A stretch of DNA of 64,000 nucleotides from a virus. The notes under the pieces were generated by a model. That model did no database searches, was not told the DNA's origin, and was given only the letters and a program-made list of their open reading frames with translations. Both the position numbers and the translations under genes were made by a program. Of the stretch, positions 16,064 to 23,374 are shown piece by piece; within the stretch, counting starts at the first letter, position 1, and every line of letters begins with the position of its first letter. The stretch covers positions 92,273 to 156,272 of IMG/VR virus record IMGVR_UViG_3300050821_010968; one strand, written 5' to 3'.

Positions 16064-16384
16064 ATGATAAAACCCCAATCATTTCCATCGAAGTTCAGTT
16101 TCGAAGAGCCGATTACGTCGATGGATTTTGCTGCGCAGATTGCAGCCCAATCTCCCGGCGCAACCATTGCGAGCTTCGAGGTCGATTCGGACTTCTTTGC
16201 CGGAGATGCGAGTTCGCCGAGCGATATTCGTATGGGAGGAGCATCATTATCCGGCACACGAGTCATCCAGCAGATCACAGGCGGATTGCCCGGCAATACT
16301 TACCTTCTTACTTACCGAGTCACCCTTTCGACGGGAGAAATCTTCGGCGAGCAGCGCCTCCTTCCGGTCGTCTTCTACATTTAA
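16064..16384 (+). CDS. hypothetical structural-region protein
   Basis: The 106-residue protein has an Ig-like or fibronectin-like strand pattern (ATIASFEVDSDFFAG, GASLSGTRVIQQITGG, TYLLTYRVTLSTGE), of the type found as beta-sandwich domains in phage structural proteins. ATG 16064 is preceded by AAAGGTAGAG. The role is inferred from context only. Confidence 0.6.
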   Translation: MIKPQSFPSKFSFEEPITSMDFAAQIAAQSPGATIASFEVDSDFFAGDASSPSDIRMGGASLSGTRVIQQITGGLPGNTYLLTYRVTLSTGEIFGEQRLLPVVFYI

Positions 16385-16464
16385 GATTGATTTATATGGA
16401 GTTTTACCCCTTGTAGGGGAGATTCGGCATATGGATTAATCGATGACACGAAGAGTCGGCGATC

Positions 16465-16493
16465 TTGACTCCTCGATTTCCTTGAATTAAGGT
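16465..16493 (+). promoter_or_regulatory. promoter
   Basis: TTGACT 16465-16470, 17-base spacer, TAAGGT 16488-16493. It precedes the gene at 16517. Confidence 0.65.
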
Positions 16494-16516
16494 GCGCCTC
16501 ATAGTTGAGGTCAGCC

Positions 16517-16792
16517 ATGCCGGATCGTATCCGTGTTTATCATCCTGAGACAGGCGAACCTTTCGATCTTCCGGTCGGAAAGGCGAATGAATTGCGCCTC
16601 GAAAAAGGATGGCTGGCGCAACCGCTCGATCCGGATGCCGAGCCCGCTGTGAAGACGGTTGAGACCGTCAAGGTAGAGGCTGAAGAGAGAGAAGCTGAAG
16701 AGCTTTCGCAGATCAAGCGATTCGTCGATCTCTCGAAAGATGTGGCTGAAACTTATGTCCCGAGCGCTTGGATCAAACCGAAAGCAGGCTAA
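16517..16792 (+). CDS. hypothetical charged protein
   Basis: The 91-residue protein has an N-terminal folded part (VYHPETGEPFDLPVGKANELRLEKGW) and an acidic helical part (VKVEAEEREAEELSQIKRFV). The N-terminal motif resembles small domains that accompany phage head proteins. ATG 16517 with GAGG 8-11 bases upstream is preferred over TTG 16505. No function assigned. Confidence 0.55.
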   Translation: MPDRIRVYHPETGEPFDLPVGKANELRLEKGWLAQPLDPDAEPAVKTVETVKVEAEEREAEELSQIKRFVDLSKDVAETYVPSAWIKPKAG

Positions 16793-16812
16793 GGATTTTG
16801 TTATCCCATTAA

Positions 16813-17304
16813 ATGACTAAAATGACCCCCGAGGAAAATCGGGCTTATTACCGTAAGTATAAGGCCGACAATAAGGAAAGACTAAGGTATCAAGAGCAAG
16901 TTCGACATAGGGAATGGCGGGCAGAACTTTTGAAAATTGTCGGTGATCATAAATGTAAAGATTGCGGGAATGATGATTTTCGTGTTCTTGAGTTTGATCA
17001 CATAGGTGACGATAAGACCGCCAATGTAGCTAGATTCATAAGTAGAAACTGGCGTAAATCATTGGAAGAAGCGCTTAAATGTGAAGTCGTATGTGCCAAT
17101 TGCCATAAGATTCGTACGTTCGAAAGGTATCCTAAGTTATCACCACTACAGGAAGAATGGAAAAGATTGTCTGAAACTCATTGTCCTCAAGGACATGAGA
17201 AAATTCCGGAAAATAGAGTGACTTACGATGGTAAGGAAGGGTGCCGGATTTGCCGAAGAGACGCTGGGGCTCGATATAGAGAGAAACAGAAAGAAATTAC
17301 ATAA
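16813..17304 (+). CDS. HNH endonuclease with C-terminal zinc ribbon
   Basis: The 163-residue protein has a basic N-terminal helix (RAYYRKYKADNKERLRYQEQ), an HNH core with CKDCG, VLEFDHIG (catalytic His) and EVVCANCHKIRTFER (Asn and final His), and a C-terminal zinc-binding tail with C-x2-GH and CRICRR. The layout matches free-standing homing HNH nucleases that come with an extra finger. The neighbouring tRNA group makes this a plausible homing site. The stop overlaps the next start. ATG 16822 is an alternative start. Confidence 0.85.
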   Translation: MTKMTPEENRAYYRKYKADNKERLRYQEQVRHREWRAELLKIVGDHKCKDCGNDDFRVLEFDHIGDDKTANVARFISRNWRKSLEEALKCEVVCANCHKIRTFERYPKLSPLQEEWKRLSETHCPQGHEKIPENRVTYDGKEGCRICRRDAGARYREKQKEIT

Positions 17305-17831
17305 TGACAATCGTCTTTAATTCGTTAGGTGGTCCCGGAGTCGGAAAATCGACCTTGTCGTATGGCTTGATCGCCAAACTGAAAAGCCGAGGGCATAAGG
17401 CAGAGTACGTTCCAGAATATGCGAAAGAACTCACGTTTCGTCGAGACTGGAACACAATCAACGATCAGGGCGTTGTTACAAGAGAGCAGGATCGGCGTTT
17501 ACGCGATCTATTAGGGCATGTGGATTTTATTATACATGATACGGCTCTACCGCTTGGCCTGATGTATACGAAAGGCGACTATACGCAGGATTGGTTCGCT
17601 CGACGGGTTTGGGAATTATACGAGGGATATAATAATTTTAATTGCTACGTCCGCCGCGTTAAACCATACGCGACATACGGAAGAAGTCAGACGGAATCCG
17701 AGGCGCGAGAACTCGACGACCGGATTCGACAGTTGTTTGGTCCAGAAAAAATCCATCTTGAAGTTGATGGAGCAGAAGGATCAGTTGACATCGCGTATAA
17801 AGCTTTGCTAGAGTACGCAAATATTCAGTGA
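17304..17831 (+). CDS. P-loop nucleoside/nucleotide kinase-like ATPase (AAA_28 type)
   Basis: The 175-residue protein starts with a strand and Walker A GGPGVGKST (residues 9-17), then EYVPEYAKELTF, a Walker-B-like FIIHDTALPLGL and an Arg-rich lid region (RRVKPYATYGRSQTESEARELD). This is the compact AAA_28/NadR-like family of single-domain ATPases, often nucleotide or nicotinamide-riboside kinases. The substrate is unknown. It overlaps the HNH gene by one base of the stop and precedes the tRNA group. Confidence 0.8.
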   Translation: MTIVFNSLGGPGVGKSTLSYGLIAKLKSRGHKAEYVPEYAKELTFRRDWNTINDQGVVTREQDRRLRDLLGHVDFIIHDTALPLGLMYTKGDYTQDWFARRVWELYEGYNNFNCYVRRVKPYATYGRSQTESEARELDDRIRQLFGPEKIHLEVDGAEGSVDIAYKALLEYANIQ

Positions 17832-17854
17832 CTCGTTGAGTCACAAAAGTTTAC

Positions 17855-17929
17855 ACCAGTTTAGTTCAGGGGTAGAACAGCGGCCTCCAAAACCGCGTGT
17901 CGGGCGTTCGAATCGCTCAACTGGTGCCA
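17855..17929 (+). tRNA. tRNA-Trp (CCA)
   Basis: Acceptor ACCAGTT/AACTGGT, G73, encoded CCA. Anticodon loop CTCCAAA. Canonical elbow: D-loop with GG, T-loop TTCGAAT. Confidence 0.93.
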
Positions 17930-17937
17930 CGATTTTT

Positions 17938-18011
17938 AGGGTGTGAGCCGGGCGGTGAGGCTCTTGTCTGCAAAACAAGCGATATGGGTTCGACTCCCAT
18001 ACACTCTTCCA
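17938..18011 (+). tRNA. tRNA-Cys (GCA)
   Basis: Acceptor AGGGTGT/ACACTCT, encoded CCA. Anticodon stem CTTGT/ACAAG, loop CTGCAAA. T-loop TTCGACT, D-loop with GG. Confidence 0.93.
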
Positions 18012-18095
18012 AATCGGCGCAGCAAGAAAGCACACAGTCGTGATATCAGGTTTGCTCATCGTCGTGAGCGCCGTATTGCGAAACTAGAATTAAAT

Positions 18096-18171
18096 GCGGG
18101 TAAAGCCTAGAGGCGAGGCGCTACGTTGCCAACGTAGATAGAGGAGATCACTGGGCTCCTTACCCGCTCCA
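18096..18171 (+). tRNA. tRNA-Gly (GCC), odd T-loop
   Basis: Acceptor GCGGGTA/TACCCGC, T73, encoded CCA; anticodon stem CTACG/CGTAG with loop TTGCCAA. D-loop AGAGGCG keeps GG. The T-stem AGGAG/CTCCT closes a 9-base loop ATCACTGGG instead of the usual 7-base TTCRANY. Confidence 0.85.
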
Positions 18172-18177
18172 GTTTAT

Positions 18178-18240
18178 GCCGAGGTCTTGTATAAAGACGG
18201 GGGCAAGTCCCGGCTGGTGTAATTCCAGCCCTTGGCTCCA
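18178..18240 (+). tRNA. D-armless tRNA-like element A
   Basis: This is a 63-base element with acceptor GCCGAGG/CCTTGGC, T73 and encoded CCA, and a T-arm GCTGG/CCAGC with loop TGTAATT. Between them are only a 13-base segment TCTTGTATAAAGA and a hairpin CGGG/CCCG that touches the T-stem directly. There is no D-arm and no readable anticodon loop (no T33). T-loop position 55 is G and 56 is T, so the usual contact with a D-loop is lost, as expected if there is none. Confidence 0.6.
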
Positions 18241-18245
18241 AGTTT

Positions 18246-18318
18246 GCTTGGGTCGTGTAAGAGATAGCATGTAAGCGCTTATTTGCTATCGGTGGTGAAA
18301 TCCCATCCCCTAGCGCCA
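18246..18318 (+). tRNA. D-armless tRNA-like element B
   Basis: This 73-base element has acceptor GCTTGGG/CCCTAGC (one mismatch), G73 and encoded CCA, and a T-arm GGTGG/CCATC with loop TGAAATC. The rest is a 10-base linker TCGTGTAAGA and a 7-bp hairpin GATAGCA/TGCTATC abutting the T-stem, with a 14-base loop. The linker resembles that of element A (TCTTGTATAAAGA), so the two are probably homologous. No anticodon can be assigned. Confidence 0.55.
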
Positions 18319-18551
18319 ATTCGATATTCATCCATGTCGGGTGCGTAGGACTTTTGGTAATAGCCGTTAGCTCTGTCATTCAAATAAGTACGGCCTTGGC
18401 TGACCGGAATAAATAGAATGATATTCTGACGTTTCTCGGTTTCGATTGCATGTCTAAAGCCCTAAAGGAGACATGGTCGAGTAACCTGCATGAGGAAGCG
18501 CTGTTTGTGGTGCAGCAGGAAAGGTGAGGATATCGCCAACCACGGAAATTC
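18319..18551 (+). other. spacer within the tRNA group
   Basis: No supported gene. A 25-codon frame (18450-18527) starting MSKALKETW has no ribosome-binding site. Short hairpins such as ATGTCT/AGACAT at about 18449 and CCTGC/GCAGG near 18488 suggest structured RNA, but no cloverleaf forms. Confidence 0.4.
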
Positions 18552-18627
18552 GCGGTGTTAGCTCAATGGTGGTAGCGGCTGACTTCCAATCAGCAGGACG
18601 GGGAATCAGTATCCTCACACCGCACCA
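18552..18627 (+). tRNA. tRNA-Gly (TCC), A54/G58 T-loop
   Basis: Acceptor GCGGTGT/ACACCGC, A73, encoded CCA; anticodon stem GCTGA/TCAGC, loop CTTCCAA. D-loop keeps GG. T-loop is ATCAGTA: 55-56 remain TC but 54 is A and 58 is G. Confidence 0.88.
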
Positions 18628-18644
18628 GACAGACCCTTCAGTCG

Positions 18645-18675
18645 GAGAAGTGGCACCTTCGGGTGCCATTTCTTT
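18645..18675 (+). terminator. terminator after the first tRNA group
   Basis: TGGCACC-TTCG-GGTGCCA, extended on both sides by GAA/TTC, followed by TTTCTTT. Confidence 0.75.
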
Positions 18676-18685
18676 ATGAGGTAAT

Positions 18686-19330
18686 ATGACCAACTTCACG
18701 TATAGTGTTTTCTACGGACAGTTCTCTGTTCCGGTCGAAATGGTCGTCGCGATCTTCGCGCCAAATCCCCCGATTGCCGAGATCGGTTCTACTGTCCCAT
18801 CCGTTATCCTAAACTGGGGACTTTCCAAAGCTGCCGTCTCGCTTTCACTCAACGGTGTTGCTCTCAACCCCGCCATTACACAGGTCACCCAAATCGGTCC
18901 TTTCACCGACGATACGACATGGGAACTGATTTGCGCCGATGAAGATACGCAGGCACGTCAGCGGACCCAGCTTGAATTCCTTCCATTGGTTTACTGGGGT
19001 GTCGTTCAAGCACCTCCGGCGTCGAGCGCGGATATTTTAGCTTTAACATCAAGCGAGTTTATCGACCGCAAGTTGGAGATGACAGTTCAGTATGCCTGCG
19101 CAGCCGGAGGCTATCCATGCATCGCATATCCGGCAAGCATTGGACTGCCTCGTCGCCCGCAAATTGCAACGCCTGATGTAATGCCCAATACGTTAGACTG
19201 GAACGCCTTTACCGATTACACGGCTACAACTGTCTCGCATACGAATGCATCCGGATACACGCAAGACTATCTTGTGCTGACCTTTAATACCCTCCAAACG
19301 AGTCAGAACGTTCCTGTTATTTGGACCTAA
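18686..19330 (+). CDS. hypothetical structural protein
   Basis: The 214-residue protein has a beta-rich pattern with Pro-rich turns (FAPNPPIAEIGSTVPSVILNW) and a repeated strand-turn design through the middle (AVSLSLNGVALNP, TTWELICADED). No signal peptide. Behind GAGG at ATG 18686. The ILNWGLSKAAVSLSLNG type of segment is common in phage tail-associated proteins whose domains read as Ig-like. The role is unproven. Confidence 0.55.
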   Translation: MTNFTYSVFYGQFSVPVEMVVAIFAPNPPIAEIGSTVPSVILNWGLSKAAVSLSLNGVALNPAITQVTQIGPFTDDTTWELICADEDTQARQRTQLEFLPLVYWGVVQAPPASSADILALTSSEFIDRKLEMTVQYACAAGGYPCIAYPASIGLPRRPQIATPDVMPNTLDWNAFTDYTATTVSHTNASGYTQDYLVLTFNTLQTSQNVPVIWT

Positions 19331-19346
19331 TCATGAGTCATCATTC

Positions 19347-19375
19347 TTGACTCTATCTGTCTTAAATGTCATCTT
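19347..19375 (+). promoter_or_regulatory. promoter
   Basis: TTGACT 19347-19352, 17-base spacer, CATCTT 19370-19375 (weak -10). Upstream of the gene at 19405. Confidence 0.45.
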
Positions 19376-19404
19376 GCAGTTCATAATCTCTTAAGGAAAT
19401 TTCC

Positions 19405-19872
19405 ATGGCAAGCGGCGTATACGATCCGGAACGCGACCACAGCGATATGTCGCAATTGACAACCGTCAATCGCAACAATGTGGTGGGCGCACTCAATGAA
19501 GTTAATGCAGCAGGAAAGGCAGCTACCGCAGCCGTGGCTCTCGCCATCAAGTGCCAGCACGTCGCCATTGGCGTAGCAGGCCCTGTCGCGATCCCAGCGC
19601 TTCCGTCAGGCTCGAAGATTATTGGCATCCGCGAGCACGTCACTGCGGCTTACCCAAGCGGCGGTAAGATCACCGTAGGCGACCATTCTGGCGGCAGCGG
19701 CGCACTGGCTGCAACGTCCATCACGGATGGAACGCATGCAGCCGTCACAGCGCCCGGCGACTTTAATGTGCCAGTCTACGTGCAGCCTGTCGGCGATCTC
19801 AGCATCTCAATTTCAGGCGGCGACGGATCGACCGGCGCAGCTACCGTCATGATCGAGTACATCGACGCCTAA
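19405..19872 (+). CDS. fibre-associated structural protein (probable)
   Basis: The 155-residue protein contains QLTTVNRNNVVGALNEV near residue 17-35, a motif very common at the oligomerising start of phage tail fibre and appendage proteins (T-x2-VVGAINE-type helix), followed by a beta-rich C-terminal domain (VAIPALPSGSKIIGI, KITVGDHSGG). AAGGAAA precedes ATG 19405. Its end overlaps the end of the converging minus-strand operon by 4 bases. Confidence 0.6.
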   Translation: MASGVYDPERDHSDMSQLTTVNRNNVVGALNEVNAAGKAATAAVALAIKCQHVAIGVAGPVAIPALPSGSKIIGIREHVTAAYPSGGKITVGDHSGGSGALAATSITDGTHAAVTAPGDFNVPVYVQPVGDLSISISGGDGSTGAATVMIEYIDA

Positions 19873-20585
19873 TCGGCGATGTAGTCCAAACCTGCCAAGC
19901 TATGCAGCGCATAGTTTTGAAGAATCCGGGGCTGAAGCGACTCAAGTTGCTTCAGCCTTTGGGTTATCTGGGCCTCTGTAAACTTGTTGTATAGGCCTTC
20001 CAGTGATGGAGCACCCGTTGGATGTTTCAGCATACTGGCACCGTAGGGATCGACGAATGTACGGCTCGATGCGAATGGCCCTTTCACATCGGGATATTGC
20101 CAGATGAGCAGCACGGTTTCGGGCGCAACATCGATGAGTGTATGGATTTGGTCATAGCACATCGTATGGCGCGAACCGACTTGGTGAACGCGAGTACCAC
20201 TTAACCTGAGCCAGCTTTCGCGCTCATATTTGAAACCTGCGCCGCCATTTAGAGGCGTACGGAAACTGTATTCCAAAAATTTTGTAACGCCGTCGCCATA
20301 CATCCCCGTCTCAGCCGTTTCGACCCATATGGCATTTCCTATTTTCCCACGTAGGACGAGAGTAGCAAAATCGTAGCGATGGTCATGTGGACTGACGATC
20401 TGCCGGTTCTTCCCAAGCGCGCGTCCACTTCCTTCATCGAAGAAATACGCCTTTATGGTCAGATGCGGATGCCTATGCAGGCAAACGTAATCGACGCCCG
20501 GCGCATGGAAGTCGCGGTAGGAGTTCGCAATGAGCGTTTTCATCTGTTCTTCTGGTGTTACGACTTGCATCATATTCAGGTGCAT
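19869..20585 (-). CDS. cupin-like metal-binding protein
   Basis: The 238-residue protein is the last gene of the minus-strand operon. It shows a cupin-type motif 1 (VSPHDHRYDFATLVLRGKI, with HxH) and a later His-containing strand (GSRHTMCYDQIHTLI) that could supply the third ligand, so it is probably a double-stranded beta-helix iron or manganese protein. Members act as dioxygenases or as sugar/amino-acid binding enzymes. It has AGGAGA upstream of ATG 20585. The assignment is by motif only. Its place in a transporter operon suggests it handles the imported or modified compound, which is inference. Confidence 0.6.
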   Translation of the reverse strand: MHLNMMQVVTPEEQMKTLIANSYRDFHAPGVDYVCLHRHPHLTIKAYFFDEGSGRALGKNRQIVSPHDHRYDFATLVLRGKIGNAIWVETAETGMYGDGVTKFLEYSFRTPLNGGAGFKYERESWLRLSGTRVHQVGSRHTMCYDQIHTLIDVAPETVLLIWQYPDVKGPFASSRTFVDPYGASMLKHPTGAPSLEGLYNKFTEAQITQRLKQLESLQPRILQNYALHSLAGLDYIAD

Positions 20586-20594
20586 AGCTTTCTC

Positions 20595-20804
20595 CTAGTT
20601 GATTCCAAGAACAATAGGAATTCCGTTCCAGACAAGGAACAGACCTGTCGCCATCAAGATCGGCATGATGACGCCAAAGATGCCGGTGTCCGCGACTTTA
20701 AGATTCAGTTTGATCACCGACGAGAACCAAAGTGCACTTACGCAGATGAGAGAACTTCCCATCATCGTGTAGGCCCACCCCATGAAGATATCAAACGCGG
20801 TCAT
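20595..20804 (-). CDS. small two-segment membrane protein
   Basis: The 69-residue protein has two hydrophobic stretches: about residues 8-29 (FMGWAYTMMGSSLICVSALWF) and 42-62 (GIFGVIMPILMATGLFLVW). Its ATG overlaps the ATPase stop (ATGA). I chose this start over an upstream in-frame one that lies within the ATPase gene. It is probably a subunit or helper of the ABC transporter. Confidence 0.65.
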   Translation of the reverse strand: MTAFDIFMGWAYTMMGSSLICVSALWFSSVIKLNLKVADTGIFGVIMPILMATGLFLVWNGIPIVLGIN

Positions 20805-21628
20805 AGTGTCGTAAAGATGCTCTTGATTTCCTGAACGGTAGAAACGAAGTTCGGCATATGCTCCACGTCCGTATGCCACGCCAAGTTGCGCTCGATTAGA
20901 TCGATGGTCTGCTGGATACGCGCACCCGGTACCGGCATTCCATGAACATCCTTATCGCGTCCGAGGATCAGGATCGTATCTGCGATCATGACGGCGCTCT
21001 CGATGTCGTGGGTCGAGAAGATGGTCGTATTCAGTTCGTCTCGCGACGATACCGCATCGATCACATCGCAGACCGTTTTCTTCGCGATGATGTCCAAGCC
21101 CGAGAACGGCTCGTCCATGAGCAGAAAGTGATTGCTAGAGAGCAACTGCTCGGCAATCGAGATTCGCTGTCTCTGGCCCCCTGAAAGCTCCTGCGGATAG
21201 ACGTGACGCTTATCGGCAAGTCCGAACTGCTCCAGAAGCTCCAGAACCTTGGCCTTTGCCGTCGTACTGTTTTTTTCGCGCATCCCGGCAGCCAAAAGCA
21301 GACTGCTCTCGACCGTTCGGTGTCCGAACAGGAGGTAATTCTGAGGCACTATTCCAACCATTCCAGCTTTGACTGGCGTCTGGTCAATGCCAATCAGAAC
21401 GGTACCTGAACTGGGCGGAAGAAGTCCTGAGAGGCGTTTGAAGAGTTGCGTCTTACCTGTCCCGCTCGGTGCCAAGAGCGCCACTTTCTGGCCTTGCGTG
21501 ATCCCCGGACGTTTGATGTCCCGAATTTCGATATTGACATCGCGCAGGATCGGCAAGCTGTAGTTCACGCACAGGCCAGTGACCTTAAGCAGAACTTCGG
21601 CGCGCTCGTAAGTGTAATCAGAAGACAT
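20801..21628 (-). CDS. ABC transporter ATPase subunit
   Basis: The 275-residue protein has all ATPase motifs: Walker A APSGTGKT (residues 53-60), signature LSGGQ, Walker B FLLMDEP, and switch His in STHD. It most resembles the ATPase subunits of nitrate/taurine-type (NitT/TauT) importers, matching the permease encoded just upstream. The first 45 residues and the C-terminal 50 (about WHTDVEHMPNFVSTV) are specific to this protein. It overlaps the permease stop and the next gene's start (ATGA both times), so the subunits are translationally coupled. It sits on the cytoplasmic side. Confidence 0.93.
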   Translation of the reverse strand: MSSDYTYERAEVLLKVTGLCVNYSLPILRDVNIEIRDIKRPGITQGQKVALLAPSGTGKTQLFKRLSGLLPPSSGTVLIGIDQTPVKAGMVGIVPQNYLLFGHRTVESSLLLAAGMREKNSTTAKAKVLELLEQFGLADKRHVYPQELSGGQRQRISIAEQLLSSNHFLLMDEPFSGLDIIAKKTVCDVIDAVSSRDELNTTIFSTHDIESAVMIADTILILGRDKDVHGMPVPGARIQQTIDLIERNLAWHTDVEHMPNFVSTVQEIKSIFTTL

Positions 21629-22416
21629 CAGCCGCGTCCTTTCCCGAGATTGGCATACGGGCAAGCGATATAGTTTCGGAACATCCCAATGAGGAAGTCC
21701 TGAATAATTCCAACACAGAAAAGGCTAATCAGGATCGCGCCGGTTGCGGGCAAATCCATATGCCGGTTCATATTGATCAGCACGGTGCCTATGCCGCCCT
21801 CTGAGCGAACGATGCCCTCGACCATTGTCAGCATCATCCAACCCATCGCAGCATTGACGCGAAGAGATTCGAGCGCCTCGTCGAGGGTTCCCAAGACGAT
21901 CACCTCATAGATGATGCGAATCTGGCTCATCCCGAGGGTCTCGGCATGGTCATATTCTTCCTGCGGGATTGCTTGAACAATACTGAGCATATCGCGGAGA
22001 TAAAAGACTGTCATACCGAACGTCAGCACCATGACCTTGAGTGCATGCCCGTCCGGCGCGATCAGCGTGAAGGCCAGCATGAGGCCGACGAGGCCGAGAT
22101 AGCGAAGCCCGGTGATGAACTTTACGAATGGTTCGAGGATGGGCAAGACGGACAAATACGCGAGCGAAAGTGAAATCGCGACAGTCCAGAAGATTGCTTC
22201 CATCATCGTCCAGATGCTGGTGCCGAATTCAAGGAAGGTACCATTCTGCCGGAGCGTCTCGAACGCATTGAGAATTTCAGTTGGCTTGGGAAGGAAACGG
22301 ATATCAACGAATTGCCAGATCAACAGCGTGACAACAATCCAGCCGAAGATGATCGCCGACCGCGTACTCTTATTGATACAGGCATTCGGCGTGATGAGGG
22401 AAAGCAGATTGTTCAT
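21628..22416 (-). CDS. ABC transporter permease (NitT/TauT type)
   Basis: The 262-residue protein has about six hydrophobic segments (first at about 22-38) and the cytoplasmic coupling loop, EYDHAETLGMSQIRIIYEVI, close to the EAA motif of importer permeases. The family moves small organic or inorganic anions across the inner membrane together with an ATPase and a binding protein, all of which are present in this operon. The start overlaps the upstream gene's stop (ATGA). A permease of this type in a phage genome is very unusual. Confidence 0.9.
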   Translation of the reverse strand: MNNLLSLITPNACINKSTRSAIIFGWIVVTLLIWQFVDIRFLPKPTEILNAFETLRQNGTFLEFGTSIWTMMEAIFWTVAISLSLAYLSVLPILEPFVKFITGLRYLGLVGLMLAFTLIAPDGHALKVMVLTFGMTVFYLRDMLSIVQAIPQEEYDHAETLGMSQIRIIYEVIVLGTLDEALESLRVNAAMGWMMLTMVEGIVRSEGGIGTVLINMNRHMDLPATGAILISLFCVGIIQDFLIGMFRNYIACPYANLGKGRG

Positions 22417-22643
22417 GAATGGTCGTCCTTCAATGCACGGACTTCCCGGAGGCAGCCTTTGATATCAGAATCACTGGAAAACCACTTAGCGATGATTTTG
22501 AGAACACGCGCAATCGTTTTCTCGCGCCCGGATTGTTCACCTCGCAGGAAGGCTAATTCGATTGCTCCCGCGACTTGAGTATCCCTGCGCATACGATTTG
22601 CCCAAGGCTTTTTCAGGTCTTCAGTGCATTCGTTCCGTCTCAT
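22413..22643 (-). CDS. small basic helical protein
   Basis: The 76-residue protein starts MRRNECTEDLKKPW and is mostly helical and charged (QVAGAIELAFLRGEQSGREKTIARVLKIIAKWF). It overlaps the genes on both sides by ATGA. The start is set by that overlap; a longer in-frame start at 22790 would lie inside the upstream gene. No family recognised; it may be a cytoplasmic regulator or subunit of the transporter. Confidence 0.6.
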   Translation of the reverse strand: MRRNECTEDLKKPWANRMRRDTQVAGAIELAFLRGEQSGREKTIARVLKIIAKWFSSDSDIKGCLREVRALKDDHS

Positions 22644-22867
22644 TTCGGCATCATCTTCCTGATCGTATTCCACTTCACGAGAGCGGTTCCCGTCCAGACG
22701 AATTCTGCAATTCCAAAGGGCCATGCTCCTTGCGCAAAACCGTAGATCGATCCCAAAAGACAACTTCCAGCGAACGCCAGCATGAACCAATGACTACGAG
22801 ACTCAAGGCTATGAAACAGAATCATTAAAGTGACGGCGAGCAAGCCAAATGCCGTCAGCAATGTCAC
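22640..22867 (-). CDS. small multi-pass membrane protein
   Basis: The 75-residue protein has hydrophobic segments at about 3-20, 28-46 and 48-60 (TAFGLLAVTLMILF, WFMLAFAGSCLLGSIYGFA). ATGA overlaps on both sides bind it into the operon. The function is unknown; it is likely an accessory membrane component. Confidence 0.62.
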   Translation of the reverse strand: MTLLTAFGLLAVTLMILFHSLESRSHWFMLAFAGSCLLGSIYGFAQGAWPFGIAEFVWTGTALVKWNTIRKMMPK

Positions 22868-23115
22868 TCCTCTATCTCATTTATTGCAGCCCATAACTCA
22901 TAATCCTCGACCGTATCAAGATGATGCCTCTCTGCAATCTCACTGGCTTTCTTTAGGGGATAGGAGACGACCGAAAGAGATTCCCAATGACCTCCCGTGT
23001 CGAGAGGATTGTTACTGGGCTCATGGAACCATCCATAAGGCATGTACTCATCTTCGCCTAGTTCGACGAGGAAAGCATACTTGGTTACGATAGGCATTTC
23101 GCGGCACGTACTCAT
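22864..23115 (-). CDS. hypothetical acidic protein
   Basis: The 83-residue protein is acidic and reads like a soluble alpha/beta domain (VTKYAFLVELGEDEYMPYGWFHE, ASEIAERHHLDTVEDYELWAAI). It overlaps the next gene by ATGA. A 23-base gap separates it from the Cys-rich gene upstream. No family recognised. Confidence 0.58.
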   Translation of the reverse strand: MSTCREMPIVTKYAFLVELGEDEYMPYGWFHEPSNNPLDTGGHWESLSVVSYPLKKASEIAERHHLDTVEDYELWAAINEIEE

Positions 23116-23138
23116 TTATGCTTTTCCTCGCCGTATTG

Positions 23139-23339
23139 TCAGGCGTGCAGGCGAAGGCGAGCCAGAAGATCGTCGTGAACTTCCTTTGCGCATTCGTCGG
23201 CAACGATTGGCGCGATGGCGGAAACGAGCTTTTCGGCGTCCGCCTCCCCATAGTGGCAATTGCAGCCTTCGCAATCGCATTTGCGCCCTGCCATCGCACC
23301 TACGACGGCAGTAACGAGTTTCTGTTTGAATGCAGTCAT
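23139..23339 (-). CDS. small Cys-rich protein
   Basis: The 66-residue protein contains CDCEGCNCHYG (about residues 21-31), four Cys and one His within 9 residues, in a helical background (KLVTAVVGAMAG, EKLVSAIAPIVADECAKEV). The motif suggests binding of zinc or another metal. ATG 23339 has AAGGAG 7 bases upstream; TTG 23345 is an alternative start. Confidence 0.62.
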   Translation of the reverse strand: MTAFKQKLVTAVVGAMAGRKCDCEGCNCHYGEADAEKLVSAIAPIVADECAKEVHDDLLARLRLHA

Positions 23340-23374
23340 GGACAACTCCTTTTTAAGACACAGTGAGAAAGAGA

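Noticed and set aside
18319-18551. A tRNA-Met in the gap between tRNA-like element B and tRNA-Gly
   Set aside because: A CAT lies in a possible loop near 18331, but no D-arm, T-arm or acceptor pair could be found around it.
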